Source: Alphaproteobacteria bacterium (GTDB taxonomy: Bacteria > Pseudomonadota > Alphaproteobacteria > RF32 > CAG-239). Taken from it: a stretch of 60,146 bases of DNA. Position 1 is the stretch's first letter. Each line of letters starts with the position of its first letter. A program made the translations under genes and the position numbers. Below are positions 33,348-42,960 of this stretch, one piece after another. The notes beneath the pieces were generated by a model. That model searched no databases. It was not told the DNA's origin and was given only the letters and a program-made list of their open reading frames with translations. The DNA lies in NCBI GenBank assembly GCA_017475705.1, contig JAFVFB010000011.1, positions 1 to 60,146 of the forward strand, given 5' to 3'.

Positions 33348-36300
33348 ATGTCAGATGTTAAAATGAAAATGATGGATGCTAATGAAGCGGCCGCTTCTGT
33401 TGCCCACCGTATGAATGAGGTCTGCGTTATCTACCCAATTACTCCTTCTTCTCCGATGGGGGAATGGGCAGATGCTTGGTCTTCTGCTAAACAGAAAAAT
33501 CTGTGGGGTGTGGTGCCTTTTGTTCAAGAAATGCAATCTGAAGCCGGTGCCGCCGGTGCTTGCCATGGTTCTTTGCAAGCTGGCGCTTTGACGACGACCT
33601 TTACAGCATCGCAAGGTTTGTTGTTAATGATACCAAATATGTATAAAATTGCCGGGGAATTATCTCCGTTTGTTATGCATGTAGCAGCTCGTTCGCTTGC
33701 GTATCATGCTCTTTCTATTTATGGTGATCATTCCGATGTGATGGGGTGTCGTCAAACTGGTTTTGCTATGTTGTGTTCTAATTCTGTGCAAGAAGCTGGT
33801 GATATGGCGGCTATAGCGCAGACTTCTACACTTCGTTCTCGTGTACCTTTTATGCACTTTTTTGATGGTTTCCGTACATCACATGAAATTAAAAAAATTA
33901 AGTTAATCTCTGATGATGATTTGCGTGCGATGTTAGATGGTGTTGATTATAAATTTGCAGCAAAGCATGCTTTGAAACCAGAAGCTCCTGTTGTTCGAGG
34001 TACAGCTCAGAACCCAGATGTGTTCTTTCAAGGACGTGAAGCCGCAAATAAATATTATGACGCTGTGCCTGGTATTGTTCAGGAAGAAATGGATAAATTT
34101 GCAAAAATCACTGGGCGTCAGTATCATGTTGTTGATTATAGCGGTGCTGAAGATGCAGAAAATGTTATTGTCGTAATGGGCTCTGGTGCAGAAACTGTAG
34201 AAGAAGCAATTGAATACTTAAATGCTCATGGGCAAAAGCTTGGTGTTCTCAAAGTTCATCTGTATCGTCCGTTCCCGGCTGAAGCTTTAATCAAAGCAAT
34301 GCCTGAAACAGTTAAAACTGTTTCTGTTTTGGATAGAACAAAAGAATCAGGCTCTTTGGGTGAACCTTTATACTTAGATGTTGTGACAGCTTTGTCTCAG
34401 GCTTTTTCTAACGGGAAAATCAAAAACTTGCCGAAAATCTATGGTGGCCGTTATGGTCTTTCTTCGAAGGAATTTACACCGGCAATGGTTAAGGCTGTTT
34501 TTGAAAATGCCGCAAGTGCTCAGCCGATTAATGGTTTTACAGTTGGTATTACAGATGATGTTACCCATAAATCTTTGAGTTATGATGAAACATTTGATGT
34601 TGAACCTGATGATGTGGTTAGAGCCGTGTTCTTTGGTTTGGGAGCAGATGGTACAGTTGGTGCAAATAAGAACTCTATTAAAATTATTGCTGAAGATGCC
34701 GGAAAATATGGACAAGGCTACTTTGTGTATGATTCTCGTAAATCTGGTTCTATGACAACTTCACATTTACGGTTTTCTGATAATCCTATCCGTTCGGCCT
34801 ATTTGATTACTCAGGCTGATTTTGTGGCTTGCCATCAATTCCAATTTATGAATAAAGTAGATATTCTGCATATTGCTAAAAAAGGTGGTACGTTCTTGTT
34901 GAATGCGCCTTATAAGCATGATGAGGTGTGGAATCACTTACCGATTGAGGTACAACAACAAATTATTGAAAAGAAATTAAAGTTTTATACTATTAATGCG
35001 GTGGAAGTTGCCCGGGCAACAGGAATGGGCGCTCGTATTAATACGATTATGCAGGCTTGCTTCTTTGCAATTTCTAATATTTTGCCAAAAGATGAGGCTA
35101 TTGCTCAAATTAAAGCCGCTATTAAGAAGACTTATTCTAAAAAAGGTGATGCTATTGTTCAAAAAAACTATGCAGCGGTTGATGCTTCATTGGAACATAT
35201 GTTTGAGGTTAATTATCCAGATCATGTTACGGCTACACATCATCGCTTGTCTCCAGTTCCAGCAGATGCACCTGAGTTTGTTCAAGGGCTAACTGCTAAA
35301 TTGATTGCGGATAAAGGTGATAGCATTAAAACATCTGAGTTGCAAGAAGTTGTTGACGGAACATGGCCAACCGGTACTACTCAATATGAAAAACGTTGTA
35401 TAGCTACGGAAATTCCTGTATGGGATCCGGCAACATGTATTCAATGTGGTAAATGTTCTATTGTTTGTCCGCATGGCGTTATTCGTATGAAAGTAGCTGA
35501 TGATACTCAATTGGCAAATGCTCCAACAACATTGAAGCGTGCAGACTATAAAGGTAAAGAGTTTGCTGGAAAGAAATTTATCTTGCAAATTTCTGCCGAA
35601 GACTGTACCGGTTGTGGTATTTGTACTTCTGCATGCCCAGCAAAGAATAAAGAAAATCCTGATCTGCATGCCATCAATATGGATCATATCGAAAATCATT
35701 TGGCCGTTGAAAAAGAAAATTGGAAATTCTTTGAAACTTTGCCTTATGTAAAAAGAACAGAAGTGGTTAAGAACTTACCTAAGACAACGCAGATGATTCA
35801 ACCTTTGTTTGAATTTTCTGGTGCTTGTGCTGGTTGCGGTGAAACGCCATACATTAAGTTGTTAACGCAGTTGTTTGGAGATAGAATGGTTATTGCCAAT
35901 GCAACGGGTTGTTCTTCTATTTATTCTGGTAATTTGCCAACAACACCTTATACTAAAGATGAAAAAGGACATGGTCCTGCTTGGGCTAACTCTTTGTTTG
36001 AAGATAATGCAGAGTTTGGTTTGGGTATGCGTGTCTCTATTGATCAAAGTGAAGTTAAGGCTAAGCATTTGCTGGAGAGTTTGAAAGCTGAATTAGGTGA
36101 TCTTGCTGATAAGATTCTGGCTAATCCGCAAAATTTAGATGTTGAAATTGATGTTCAACGTGAGAATGTAAAGGCATTAAAAGCAAAATTAGCCGGAATG
36201 AATGGTGAAGAAGCAAAATTATTGATAGAAGTAGCTGATTATCTTATCAAGAAATCCGTTTGGATTATTGGTGGTGATGGTTGGGCTTATGATATCGGTT

Positions 36301-36896
36301 TTGGTGGTTTAGACCACGCTATTGCATCTGGACGTAATGTTAATATTTTGGTGGTTGATACAGGTGTTTACTCTAATACCGGTGGTCAGCAATCTAAAGC
36401 AACGCCAATGGGTGCTTCAGCCAAATTTGCTACGGCAGGTAAGGAATTACCGAAAAAAGATTTAGCAATGATTGCTATGTCTTATGGTAGTGTTTATGTT
36501 GCACAAGTCGCTATGGGGGCTAATGATAGCCAAGTTATTAAGGCAATGAATGAAGCAGAAGCATATGATGGTCCATCCTTGATTATTGCGTACTCTCATT
36601 GTATTAACCAAGGGCTCAATATGGCAGATGGTTTATTGCACCAGAAAGATGCTGTAGAGACTGGTTCTTGGCCATTATATCGCTATAATCCAGAAAACAT
36701 CAAAGAAGGTAAAGCCCCGTTGATGTTGGATTCTAGGGCTCCTTCAAAACCGCTATCTGACTATATGTCAAGCGAAACACGTTTTCAAGTCGTTAATAAG
36801 ATGAATCCTGAGCGGTATGAGGCTTTGCTACATAAAGCTCAAGACGGCGTTAATGAAAAACGTTCATTATTAGAGCATATGAGCCAATATAAATAG
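33348..36896 (+). CDS. nifJ: Pyruvate:ferredoxin (flavodoxin) oxidoreductase, one-chain type
   Basis: A 1182-residue enzyme that converts pyruvate and CoA to acetyl-CoA and CO2, reducing ferredoxin. All domains are present in the usual order: N-terminal pyruvate site (VCVIYPITPSSPMGEWAD), domain II, the gamma part with YGQGYFVYDSRKSGSMTTSH, two 4Fe-4S motifs (CIQCGKCSIVCPHG and CTGCGICTSACPAKN), the proximal cluster CAGCGETPYIK, and the thiamine-diphosphate site GGDGWAYDIGFGGLDH ... DTGVYSNTGGQQSKATP. It is oxygen-sensitive in most bacteria and marks an anaerobic central metabolism. AAGGA site. Single gene with its own terminator. Confidence 0.97.
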   Translation: MSDVKMKMMDANEAAASVAHRMNEVCVIYPITPSSPMGEWADAWSSAKQKNLWGVVPFVQEMQSEAGAAGACHGSLQAGALTTTFTASQGLLLMIPNMYKIAGELSPFVMHVAARSLAYHALSIYGDHSDVMGCRQTGFAMLCSNSVQEAGDMAAIAQTSTLRSRVPFMHFFDGFRTSHEIKKIKLISDDDLRAMLDGVDYKFAAKHALKPEAPVVRGTAQNPDVFFQGREAANKYYDAVPGIVQEEMDKFAKITGRQYHVVDYSGAEDAENVIVVMGSGAETVEEAIEYLNAHGQKLGVLKVHLYRPFPAEALIKAMPETVKTVSVLDRTKESGSLGEPLYLDVVTALSQAFSNGKIKNLPKIYGGRYGLSSKEFTPAMVKAVFENAASAQPINGFTVGITDDVTHKSLSYDETFDVEPDDVVRAVFFGLGADGTVGANKNSIKIIAEDAGKYGQGYFVYDSRKSGSMTTSHLRFSDNPIRSAYLITQADFVACHQFQFMNKVDILHIAKKGGTFLLNAPYKHDEVWNHLPIEVQQQIIEKKLKFYTINAVEVARATGMGARINTIMQACFFAISNILPKDEAIAQIKAAIKKTYSKKGDAIVQKNYAAVDASLEHMFEVNYPDHVTATHHRLSPVPADAPEFVQGLTAKLIADKGDSIKTSELQEVVDGTWPTGTTQYEKRCIATEIPVWDPATCIQCGKCSIVCPHGVIRMKVADDTQLANAPTTLKRADYKGKEFAGKKFILQISAEDCTGCGICTSACPAKNKENPDLHAINMDHIENHLAVEKENWKFFETLPYVKRTEVVKNLPKTTQMIQPLFEFSGACAGCGETPYIKLLTQLFGDRMVIANATGCSSIYSGNLPTTPYTKDEKGHGPAWANSLFEDNAEFGLGMRVSIDQSEVKAKHLLESLKAELGDLADKILANPQNLDVEIDVQRENVKALKAKLAGMNGEEAKLLIEVADYLIKKSVWIIGGDGWAYDIGFGGLDHAIASGRNVNILVVDTGVYSNTGGQQSKATPMGASAKFATAGKELPKKDLAMIAMSYGSVYVAQVAMGANDSQVIKAMNEAEAYDGPSLIIAYSHCINQGLNMADGLLHQKDAVETGSWPLYRYNPENIKEGKAPLMLDSRAPSKPLSDYMSSETRFQVVNKMNPERYEALLHKAQDGVNEKRSLLEHMSQYK

Positions 36897-36929
36897 TTTT
36901 AAGTTTTATCAATTAAGACTATTTTGTTG

Positions 36930-36960
36930 CTGAGGCGCAGATTTTAAATCTGCGCCTCAG
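36930..36960 (+). terminator. Long perfect hairpin after nifJ
   Basis: CTGAGGCGCAGATTT and AAATCTGCGCCTCAG pair perfectly (15 bp) around one base, so the true loop is formed by opening 1-2 pairs. TGTTTGTC follows, a poor T run. Confidence 0.75.
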
Positions 36961-36974
36961 TGTTTGTCAAAGCA

Positions 36975-37008
36975 ATTTGGAACTTTCCCTTATTTGGAAC
37001 TTTCCCTT
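36975..37008. repeat. Two tandem copies of a 17-bp repeat
   Basis: ATTTGGAACTTTCCCTT occurs twice with no spacer, between the nifJ hairpin and the stop of the convergent gene. Possible slippage product or a protein-binding site; no function can be assigned. Confidence 0.85.
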
Positions 37009-37011
37009 TAT

Positions 37012-38118
37012 TTAACGTGTTTGGGTGTTTTTGAGGGCCGCTACCTGAGTATTTTGTGTCTGTTGTGGTAATTTTAAGTTGGCTAGATAATTGTGGTATA
37101 CTTGTTCATCACCCAGCATTAAAGATAATTCGCGTGCTGTCGTGATGGAATGTTTTTCGTTTATATGGTCTTTGGCAAATTGAATGGCAGCTTGTTCATT
37201 GGCTGCATTTTTTCTGAAAGCTGTGGGGTATGCTTGGGCTATTTCATCAATCATTTGCGGAGAATTTATCTGCTGTAGGCTTTTGTTTTTAAATAATTCG
37301 GTTACACTATATTTTTTGCCGTTTCTGGTAAAAGATGTGTTGCCTCTAGCAATACCAGCGGAGATTATAACACTCCATACAGAAGGATTGATAGATGTGG
37401 GGGTTATGCCTACTTTTTTGAGCTCTGTAACGACTTTCTCTAGATTATAATAGGAGGCAGTTACAGTGCTGGCAGCATCGCGTTGTAGCTGTAAGAAAGA
37501 TTCAGGATTATTCTTTCCTTCTGCAATGAATAGCTCTTTATAGTTCGGTTTTATGTATTTAATTAGAGCTTTACGAGTAGGGGACATTATTCCCCAAGCA
37601 TTTTTAGGATTTTTTTTGATATCTTCTTTGAAGGTTTGAAGGGCAGTTTCATATCCTGGGTTAAAGAATTTATTGGCAAAAGAAGAGTATTTGTTTTTGT
37701 TTACTAATGCGTATAAAGCTATATTATCGGCGCCGGCTTCATTATGCTGCATAGCTCCCCAATATTGGTGTACAATTCCAACAGGATTTTGGTAGCTGCT
37801 GACTTCTCGGCGATGTGTCACGCCAAATAGGGATTGTTTGGTTGAATCTTGCGGCTCGATGATCTTTTTTCCGTTGAGGTATGCTGTGCTGGTAAATTCC
37901 CAATAGGGCGCATGCATGGTTATATTTGATTTTATTGTTATGTTTTGAGGTTGAATTTTTGTTGTTTTGGTCTTGTTCATTTCAGCAGGTTGATTTTTTT
38001 GGTAATGTTTTTTACATAGCTCATCGAATGCTTTTTGCCGATCTAAAGCTAATTGTTTGATATTTGGCAGCGATTGGGCTTTGAGTATTTTTATGGTTTG
38101 TTCTTTTGATGTTGTCAT
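37012..38118 (-). CDS. Unknown 368-residue soluble protein
   Basis: No signal peptide or membrane helix is visible. The protein is mainly helical; blocks that look conserved are LFGVTHRREVSSYQNPVGIV near 97, NEAGADNIALYALVNKNKYS near 126, and KNAWGIMSPTRKALIKYIKP near 170. The ends are low-complexity and Gln/Asn/Thr-rich. The pattern of a polar, extended N-terminus and compact middle recalls effector or phage-tail proteins, but I see no proof. An ACGGAGGG site supports the start. Stands alone. Confidence 0.6.
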   Translation of the reverse strand: MTTSKEQTIKILKAQSLPNIKQLALDRQKAFDELCKKHYQKNQPAEMNKTKTTKIQPQNITIKSNITMHAPYWEFTSTAYLNGKKIIEPQDSTKQSLFGVTHRREVSSYQNPVGIVHQYWGAMQHNEAGADNIALYALVNKNKYSSFANKFFNPGYETALQTFKEDIKKNPKNAWGIMSPTRKALIKYIKPNYKELFIAEGKNNPESFLQLQRDAASTVTASYYNLEKVVTELKKVGITPTSINPSVWSVIISAGIARGNTSFTRNGKKYSVTELFKNKSLQQINSPQMIDEIAQAYPTAFRKNAANEQAAIQFAKDHINEKHSITTARELSLMLGDEQVYHNYLANLKLPQQTQNTQVAALKNTQTR

Positions 38119-38223
38119 GTTTCCCTCCGTAAATAATATATGCTAGTATACCATATTTTTTGGGCAAAGTCAAATTTTGCAGATTAACTTTTATTATGAT
38201 GATCATTTAAGACGAAAAAATGC

Positions 38224-38251
38224 TTGCATATTAAAAATCTGGTGGTATAGT
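38224..38251 (+). promoter_or_regulatory. Promoter of the rpsF-rpsR-rplI operon
   Basis: TTGCAT (38224-38229), 16 nt and TATAGT (38246-38251). The leader would be about 110 nt. Confidence 0.65.
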
Positions 38252-38264
38252 GCTTGCGTCCTTG

Positions 38265-38301
38265 CTGCCGAGATGTATTAATTTCGGTGGCTATACATGT
38301 A
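38265..38301 (+). promoter_or_regulatory. Structured rpsF leader, candidate S6:S18 site
   Basis: CCGA and TCGG pair in CTGCCGAGATGT...TTTCGGTGGC, followed by the perfect palindrome TATACATGTATA. Leaders of rpsF operons often bind the S6:S18 dimer for feedback control; I cannot confirm the consensus here. Confidence 0.35.
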
Positions 38302-38368
38302 TATGTTACAGATTGAATATAAATGTGTAACATTTTGTTTTTGTTGAGAATCCATAAGGAGTTTTTAT

Positions 38369-38719
38369 ATGACTAAATACGAAAGTATGTTAATTGCCCG
38401 CCAGGATCTCGGCCAATCTCAAGTTAATGATATCGTGGCGAGTTTGTCAGATGCCATTAAAAAAGAAGGCGGAGAGGTTGTTAGTGTTGACAATTGGGGC
38501 TTAAAAAATCTGGCTTATCGCATTAAGAAAAACCGTAAAGGTTATTATGTGGTTTTAAATATTTCCGCTCCTGCTAGCGCTATATTTGAGTATGAACGCT
38601 TGGCGCGGTTGAATGAAGATATTATTCGCTTTATGACGATTAAAGTGGATGAATTTAATTCTGCTGTTAATAATGAAGAAGAAACGGCTGCTGATACGGC
38701 TGCTGATAATGCAAACTAA
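38369..38719 (+). CDS. rpsF: 30S ribosomal protein S6
   Basis: 116 residues: [20 protein letters not shown] at the start, [20 protein letters not shown] in the middle and [14 protein letters not shown] near the end are typical S6 blocks. The tail is acidic and Ala-rich ([14 protein letters not shown]). S6 binds S18 and 16S rRNA. AAGGAG site; first gene of the rpsF-rpsR-rplI operon. Confidence 0.97.
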   Translation: MTKYESMLIARQDLGQSQVNDIVASLSDAIKKEGGEVVSVDNWGLKNLAYRIKKNRKGYYVVLNISAPASAIFEYERLARLNEDIIRFMTIKVDEFNSAVNNEEETAADTAADNAN

Positions 38720-38733
38720 GGGAGTACGGAACT

Positions 38734-38952
38734 ATGTCAAAACAAGGTTTTTTTAAAAAGAAAAATTTAAGCGACAATCCGAACTTTAAAATTGATTACA
38801 AAGACGTTAAGTTTTTGTCGCGTTATATTTCGGAAAAAGGTAAAATTATGCCTAGTCGTATTACAAACGTTACAGCTAAAACCCAAAGAGAAATTGCTCG
38901 TGCTGTAAAGCGCGCTCGCTTTGTTGCTCTTTTGCCTTATGTGGCTAATTAA
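38734..38952 (+). CDS. rpsR: 30S ribosomal protein S18
   Basis: 72 residues with [19 protein letters not shown] and [31 protein letters not shown]. No zinc-binding cysteines are present, so it is the Cys-minus form. GGGAG site; 14 bases after rpsF. Confidence 0.97.
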   Translation: MSKQGFFKKKNLSDNPNFKIDYKDVKFLSRYISEKGKIMPSRITNVTAKTQREIARAVKRARFVALLPYVAN

Positions 38953-38964
38953 GGAGACAGATCA

Positions 38965-39585
38965 ATGGAAATCATTCTTTTAGAACATGTCGATAAATTA
39001 GGCAAAATGGGGGATAAGGTTAATGTAAAAAGCGGTTATGCTCGTAATTATCTCTTACCTCAAAATAAGGCTTTGCGTGCAACTGAAGCTAATATCGCTT
39101 ATTTTGAAAAGCAACGTGCTGAATTGGAAGCTCATAATAAGGCATTATTTGATGAAGCTAACAAAAAAGCTGATGAACTAAAAGGGTTTAGTGCTGTGCT
39201 TATTCGTCAGGCTGCAGAAACTGGCCAACTCTATGGTTCTGTGACAATTCGTGATATTGCTGCAGCTGTTAATGAATCTGGTGTTGCGCTAGAACGTCGT
39301 TTTGTTACTCTTGATAAGCCAATTAAATATCTTGGTGTTTATCCGGTAAAATTGGCTTTGCATCCGGAAGTTTCACAAACAATTTTGGTAAATGTTGCTA
39401 GAAGTGCTGACGAAGCCAAAAAACAAGCTAAGGCTTATAATAATGAAGCTCAAGAAGCTAAGCCAGAGACTGAAGCCGAAGTTAAAGTAGAACCAGTTGA
39501 AAAACCAGTGAAAAAAGCTGGTAGAAAGCCTCGGGTTACTAAAGAAGCTAAAGAAACAGCAACAGAAAGCGAAAAAACTGAGTAG
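38965..39585 (+). CDS. rplI: 50S ribosomal protein L9 with charged C-terminal extension
   Basis: 206 residues. The N-terminal domain EIILLEHVDKLGKMGDKVNV and SGYARNYLLPQNKALRAT is standard; the long connecting helix and C-terminal domain (LYGSVTIRDIAAAV, then KYLGVYPVKLALHPEV) follow. From about residue 150 an extra tail rich in Lys, Glu and Ala has been added, with KPVKKAGRKPRVTKEAKE, common in alphaproteobacterial L9. Last gene of the operon, with a terminator. Confidence 0.96.
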   Translation: MEIILLEHVDKLGKMGDKVNVKSGYARNYLLPQNKALRATEANIAYFEKQRAELEAHNKALFDEANKKADELKGFSAVLIRQAAETGQLYGSVTIRDIAAAVNESGVALERRFVTLDKPIKYLGVYPVKLALHPEVSQTILVNVARSADEAKKQAKAYNNEAQEAKPETEAEVKVEPVEKPVKKAGRKPRVTKEAKETATESEKTE

Positions 39586-39608
39586 TTTTTTGCGGTAATA
39601 TTGAATGG

Positions 39609-39638
39609 AGAGGGCACAGGTTTAAAGTGTCCTCTTTT
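39609..39638 (+). terminator. Rho-independent terminator after rplI
   Basis: Stem AGAGGGCAC/GTGTCCTCT (9 bp, one G-U) with a 9-nt loop and a short T run (TTTTG). Confidence 0.78.
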
Positions 39639-39656
39639 GTTATGTAAATTAAGCAG

Positions 39657-40178
39657 TTATAAAAATATGCGTAGTATGTGTAGTGTATGAAGTCTTAGTT
39701 TTTGCCAATGGCTTAATTTAATAGGCTTTTCTACAATTTTATCAATACTTTTACCATCCCAGGCAGAGGGATAATGCTTAAGAAATGTTTTGTGGTCCAT
39801 GTGGGTTAAATATTTTAAATTTTCTTCAGCTTCTGCTGAAGTATCACTGGCATGGATTAAGTATTTTCCTGATGTCCATTGGCGATATTTTTGCTTTAGT
39901 TTTTTAATGTTAATGTTGATTTTATTTTTATGTTGGGGGTGATTATCATATAAAACAATAACTAAAAAATCACCATCCCCGCATTCCTTTTCTTTTTTGC
40001 AACTATGGTGTAATTTTTTTTTGTAGAATTGAGCCAGCTTTATAGTAAAAGTTTCCTTTTCCCAATGGCATTTGAAAATTTTTCTGATTTCACAGTGTGT
40101 TACCAAATCTGCTATAATCTTTTGCTGCATGCTAAGAGCTCGATTCCATATTATAAATAAATGAAGTTCTTTAGACAT
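39657..40178 (-). CDS. Unknown protein, resembles a family seen in polysaccharide loci
   Basis: ATG 40178 has a GAGG site and is preferred to the one at 40190. The 173 residues start SKELHLFIIWNRALSMQQKI; then CKKEKECGDGDFLVIVLYDN, QWTSGKYLIHASDTSAEAEEN and a C-terminal helix. From memory, proteins with this order (E-L-H-L-F-I-I-W ... G-D-G-x-F-L ... I-H-A-S/T-x-T) occur in surface-polysaccharide regions of other bacteria, but I cannot name the function. No membrane helix. It stands alone between the ribosomal operon and rpoD. Confidence 0.55.
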   Translation of the reverse strand: MSKELHLFIIWNRALSMQQKIIADLVTHCEIRKIFKCHWEKETFTIKLAQFYKKKLHHSCKKEKECGDGDFLVIVLYDNHPQHKNKININIKKLKQKYRQWTSGKYLIHASDTSAEAEENLKYLTHMDHKTFLKHYPSAWDGKSIDKIVEKPIKLSHWQKLRLHTLHILRIFL

Positions 40179-40259
40179 GATTGTCCTCATATAGGTCTAT
40201 TATATATATTTCTGTTACCGTTTTTCATCTGTGAAGACGGTTTTTTAAATTTAGAAAAC

Positions 40260-40574
40260 TTAGGCCTTAGGAGGGTGATTATTATTTCCTGGATAGTAGT
40301 TATAGAAAAAAACAAATTTTAGTGTCGGTTTGAGGCTATCTAACAATGTTCTTCTAATGTTATAGAGATGTGGAAAGGAAGGTAAAAAGAAATTTTCGAC
40401 CGTTGTATATTGGAAGTTGCTGTCTCCTAAGCTGTCTTGGGAATTATCGGCATGAGGGTTTGAAGTCGAAAAAATCTGTGTTCCATTTTCATTGCATATA
40501 TCATGAATATCTACAACATCAAAAATAGAAATGATGAAGCATGTTATCATAAGATATGTTAATATTCTTCTCAT
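40260..40574 (-). CDS. Small exported protein, unknown
   Basis: About 104 residues from ATG 40574 (GTG at 40583 is also possible; neither has a clear ribosome site). A signal-like helix RRILTYLMITCFIISIFDVV is followed by a polar, Asn/Ser-rich part and an aromatic segment LKFVFFYNYYPG, ending NNNHPPKA. The length, early signal and Pro-Pro-x-Ala end resemble the DUF2946-like protein of the zinc operon, which is suggestive only. Confidence 0.45.
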   Translation of the reverse strand: MRRILTYLMITCFIISIFDVVDIHDICNENGTQIFSTSNPHADNSQDSLGDSNFQYTTVENFFLPSFPHLYNIRRTLLDSLKPTLKFVFFYNYYPGNNNHPPKA

Positions 40575-40628
40575 GAAGTTCACTATAATAGTCTTTATTA
40601 TTTTTGCACTGGCATTTTTAGGTAGGAG

Positions 40629-40651
40629 AGGCGTGCATTGGTTGCACGCCT
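40629..40651. terminator. Hairpin after rpoD
   Basis: A perfect 9-bp stem AGGCGTGCA/TGCACGCCT with a 5-nt loop lies 10 bases past the rpoD stop. No T run follows on the minus strand. Confidence 0.5.
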
Positions 40652-40660
40652 TTGATAAAT

Positions 40661-42727
40661 TTATTGGTCTAAGAACGATCTTAACTTCTTACTACGGCTA
40701 GGATGTTTCAATTTCCTTAGTGCCTTAGCTTCAATCTGACGAATACGTTCCCGGGTGACATTAAACTGTTGTCCAACTTCTTCTAGCGTATGATCTGTGT
40801 TCATGCCAATGCCAAACCGCATGCGGAGAACGCGTTCTTCTCTTGGCGTTAAGGAAGATAGTATGCGCGTGCAAGTTTCTTTTAGATTAGTGTGTATCGC
40901 GCTATCCACAGGCTGTAATGCGTTTTCATCGGCTATAAAATCGCCCAATGATGAATCTTCCTCATCACCAACCGGAGCTTCTAAGCTGACAGGCTCTTTG
41001 GCTATTTTCATTACTTTGCGGATCTTATCTACCGGCATGGACAATCTCTTGGCTAGTTCCTCCGGAATAGGTTCGCGTCCTGTTTCTATCATCATCTGGC
41101 GAGAGGTGCGTACTAACTTGTTTATCGTTTCGATCATATGCACTGGAATACGGATTGTTCGTGCCTGATCTGCAATGGAACGTGTAATTGCCTGACGTAT
41201 CCACCAGGTGGCATATGTCGAAAATTTATATCCACGGCGATATTCAAATTTATCAACAGCCTTCATTAGTCCAATGTTGCCTTCTTGGATTAAATCTAAG
41301 AATTGCATGCCACGATTAGTGTATTTTTTCGAAATAGAGATGACTAAGCGTAGGTTCGCTTCAATCATCTCCTTTTTGGCTCTTTCGGCCTCTCTTTCAC
41401 CACGTTTAATCGTATCAACCATCTTGCGGTATTCAGAAATAGGTAAGCCGCATTCTGCACTCATCTCAGCTAAAGAATTGCGTAATTCAGTGATTTCATC
41501 TCTATTGTTTTCAATAAATGCATTCCAATGCTTGTCTTTTTTCTCAGCAAGCTTTTCTAACCAATGCGGGTCAAGTTCGGAATGTTGATAAGCGCTCAGA
41601 AAATCTTCTCGTTTAACTTTTGCATTCATTGCTAGGCGCATTAATTTCCCCTCAACTCCCATTAGACGGCGATTGAGCTCATTTAGTTGTTCTACTAATT
41701 CTTCGACACGGATGGAGTTGAGATGAATAGAACTCATTAATTCGATTAATTCTTTTTTGATATTGAGATATTTCTTTTCAAGGGAGGTTTGTGCTTTGCG
41801 GCCAGCAAGGATGGCTTTCATGCGTTGTGCTTGGATGCGGCTAAGTTCATCATAGTAGCTGGAAATTTTATTTAATATTTCAAGTACAGGTTCAAACAAT
41901 GCGTTTTCCATAGCACTGATTGAAGTCACCGCATGAGAACTATCTTCATCTTCATCTTCTAGAGAATCGGTTTCTTCGCCGTCTAATTCATTTTCAGAAT
42001 CGACGTCTTCTTCGGTTTCATCATCAACGGTACTGTCAAATTCTATATCAGTATCTAGTTCTTCATCAATATCATCTAGATTTTTATTTTCTAAGTCTTT
42101 GGTGACATTTTCAAGGTCATCTTCTGGAGTGGCGGTATCGTCATCATAAACGATAGCAGCAGCATCAACACCGTACATCATTTCTAGGTCAATGATATTT
42201 CTTAGCTGCATTGTTCCGGCAACGAGTTCATCACGCCATTTAGAGATGGCCTTCAAAGTCATTGGATTTTCGCATAGACCATCTATCATTACTGTTTTAC
42301 CAGCTTCAATACGTTTGGCAATTGCGATCTCGCCTTCGCGGGAGAGCAATTCAACTGTTCCCATTTCTTTTAAGTACATTCTAACTGGATCGTCAGAACG
42401 CATCAACTCTTTGCTGTCAAAATTGCCTGTGTTATCCTCATCATAATCTTCAATGTCATCGCGATTCTCTGATTCTTGTTCGATATCATCTTCGTAATCG
42501 TCTGTTTCATCTGCGGATATAATGCTAATTTCCATCTCGGAAATGGCCGCCATAATATCTTCTATTTGGTCAGATGTTTCTTTTTCTGAAGGGAGGGCTT
42601 GGTTTAACTCTTCAATAGTAATGTAGCCTTGTTCTTTACCTTTGGCTATGAGTTTTTTTAGGGCACCGCCAAATGAATCCAACAGCGGGGCATCAGAGCT
42701 TTGGTATTCTTCTTTATCTTCTGACAT
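40661..42727 (-). CDS. rpoD: RNA polymerase primary sigma factor RpoD
   Basis: 688 residues, the usual size in alphaproteobacteria. N-terminal region 1.1 ([20 protein letters not shown]), region 1.2 ([20 protein letters not shown]), a long acidic non-conserved insert (about residues 190-270), then regions 2-4: [60 protein letters not shown], and [20 protein letters not shown]. It directs polymerase to housekeeping promoters. AAGGAA site. In related bacteria rpoD follows dnaG directly; here 2.7 kb with an opposite-strand gene lies between. Confidence 0.98.
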   Translation of the reverse strand: MSEDKEEYQSSDAPLLDSFGGALKKLIAKGKEQGYITIEELNQALPSEKETSDQIEDIMAAISEMEISIISADETDDYEDDIEQESENRDDIEDYDEDNTGNFDSKELMRSDDPVRMYLKEMGTVELLSREGEIAIAKRIEAGKTVMIDGLCENPMTLKAISKWRDELVAGTMQLRNIIDLEMMYGVDAAAIVYDDDTATPEDDLENVTKDLENKNLDDIDEELDTDIEFDSTVDDETEEDVDSENELDGEETDSLEDEDEDSSHAVTSISAMENALFEPVLEILNKISSYYDELSRIQAQRMKAILAGRKAQTSLEKKYLNIKKELIELMSSIHLNSIRVEELVEQLNELNRRLMGVEGKLMRLAMNAKVKREDFLSAYQHSELDPHWLEKLAEKKDKHWNAFIENNRDEITELRNSLAEMSAECGLPISEYRKMVDTIKRGEREAERAKKEMIEANLRLVISISKKYTNRGMQFLDLIQEGNIGLMKAVDKFEYRRGYKFSTYATWWIRQAITRSIADQARTIRIPVHMIETINKLVRTSRQMMIETGREPIPEELAKRLSMPVDKIRKVMKIAKEPVSLEAPVGDEEDSSLGDFIADENALQPVDSAIHTNLKETCTRILSSLTPREERVLRMRFGIGMNTDHTLEEVGQQFNVTRERIRQIEAKALRKLKHPSRSKKLRSFLDQ

Positions 42728-42910
42728 GTCGTTCCTTGTATGTGGTATCTTTATACTTTGTATAAAATGTTTGCAAACGCTAACAAGATAATTATTTCTT
42801 AGGTGAATGTCAAGGGATAAATTCTATTTTTTCTCTTTTTTACAGGAAATGCGCAAATACCATAACGGCGTAAATCATTGTTGTTAATCATGCAGTTCAA
42901 CTTGACAGTC

Positions 42911-42940
42911 TTGTTTCTTAAACATAGACTTGGCTATAAT
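42911..42940 (+). promoter_or_regulatory. Promoter of the 637-residue protein gene
   Basis: TTGTTT (42911-42916), 18 nt and a perfect TATAAT (42935-42940), about 20 bases before the ATG at 42961. Confidence 0.55.
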
Positions 42941-42960
42941 CTTTGTTTTTGGGGTATCTG

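Noticed and set aside
40661..42727. Long open frames on the plus strand across rpoD (for example 41208-41588)
   Set aside because: They are shadows of the rpoD reading frame on the other strand, without ribosome sites.
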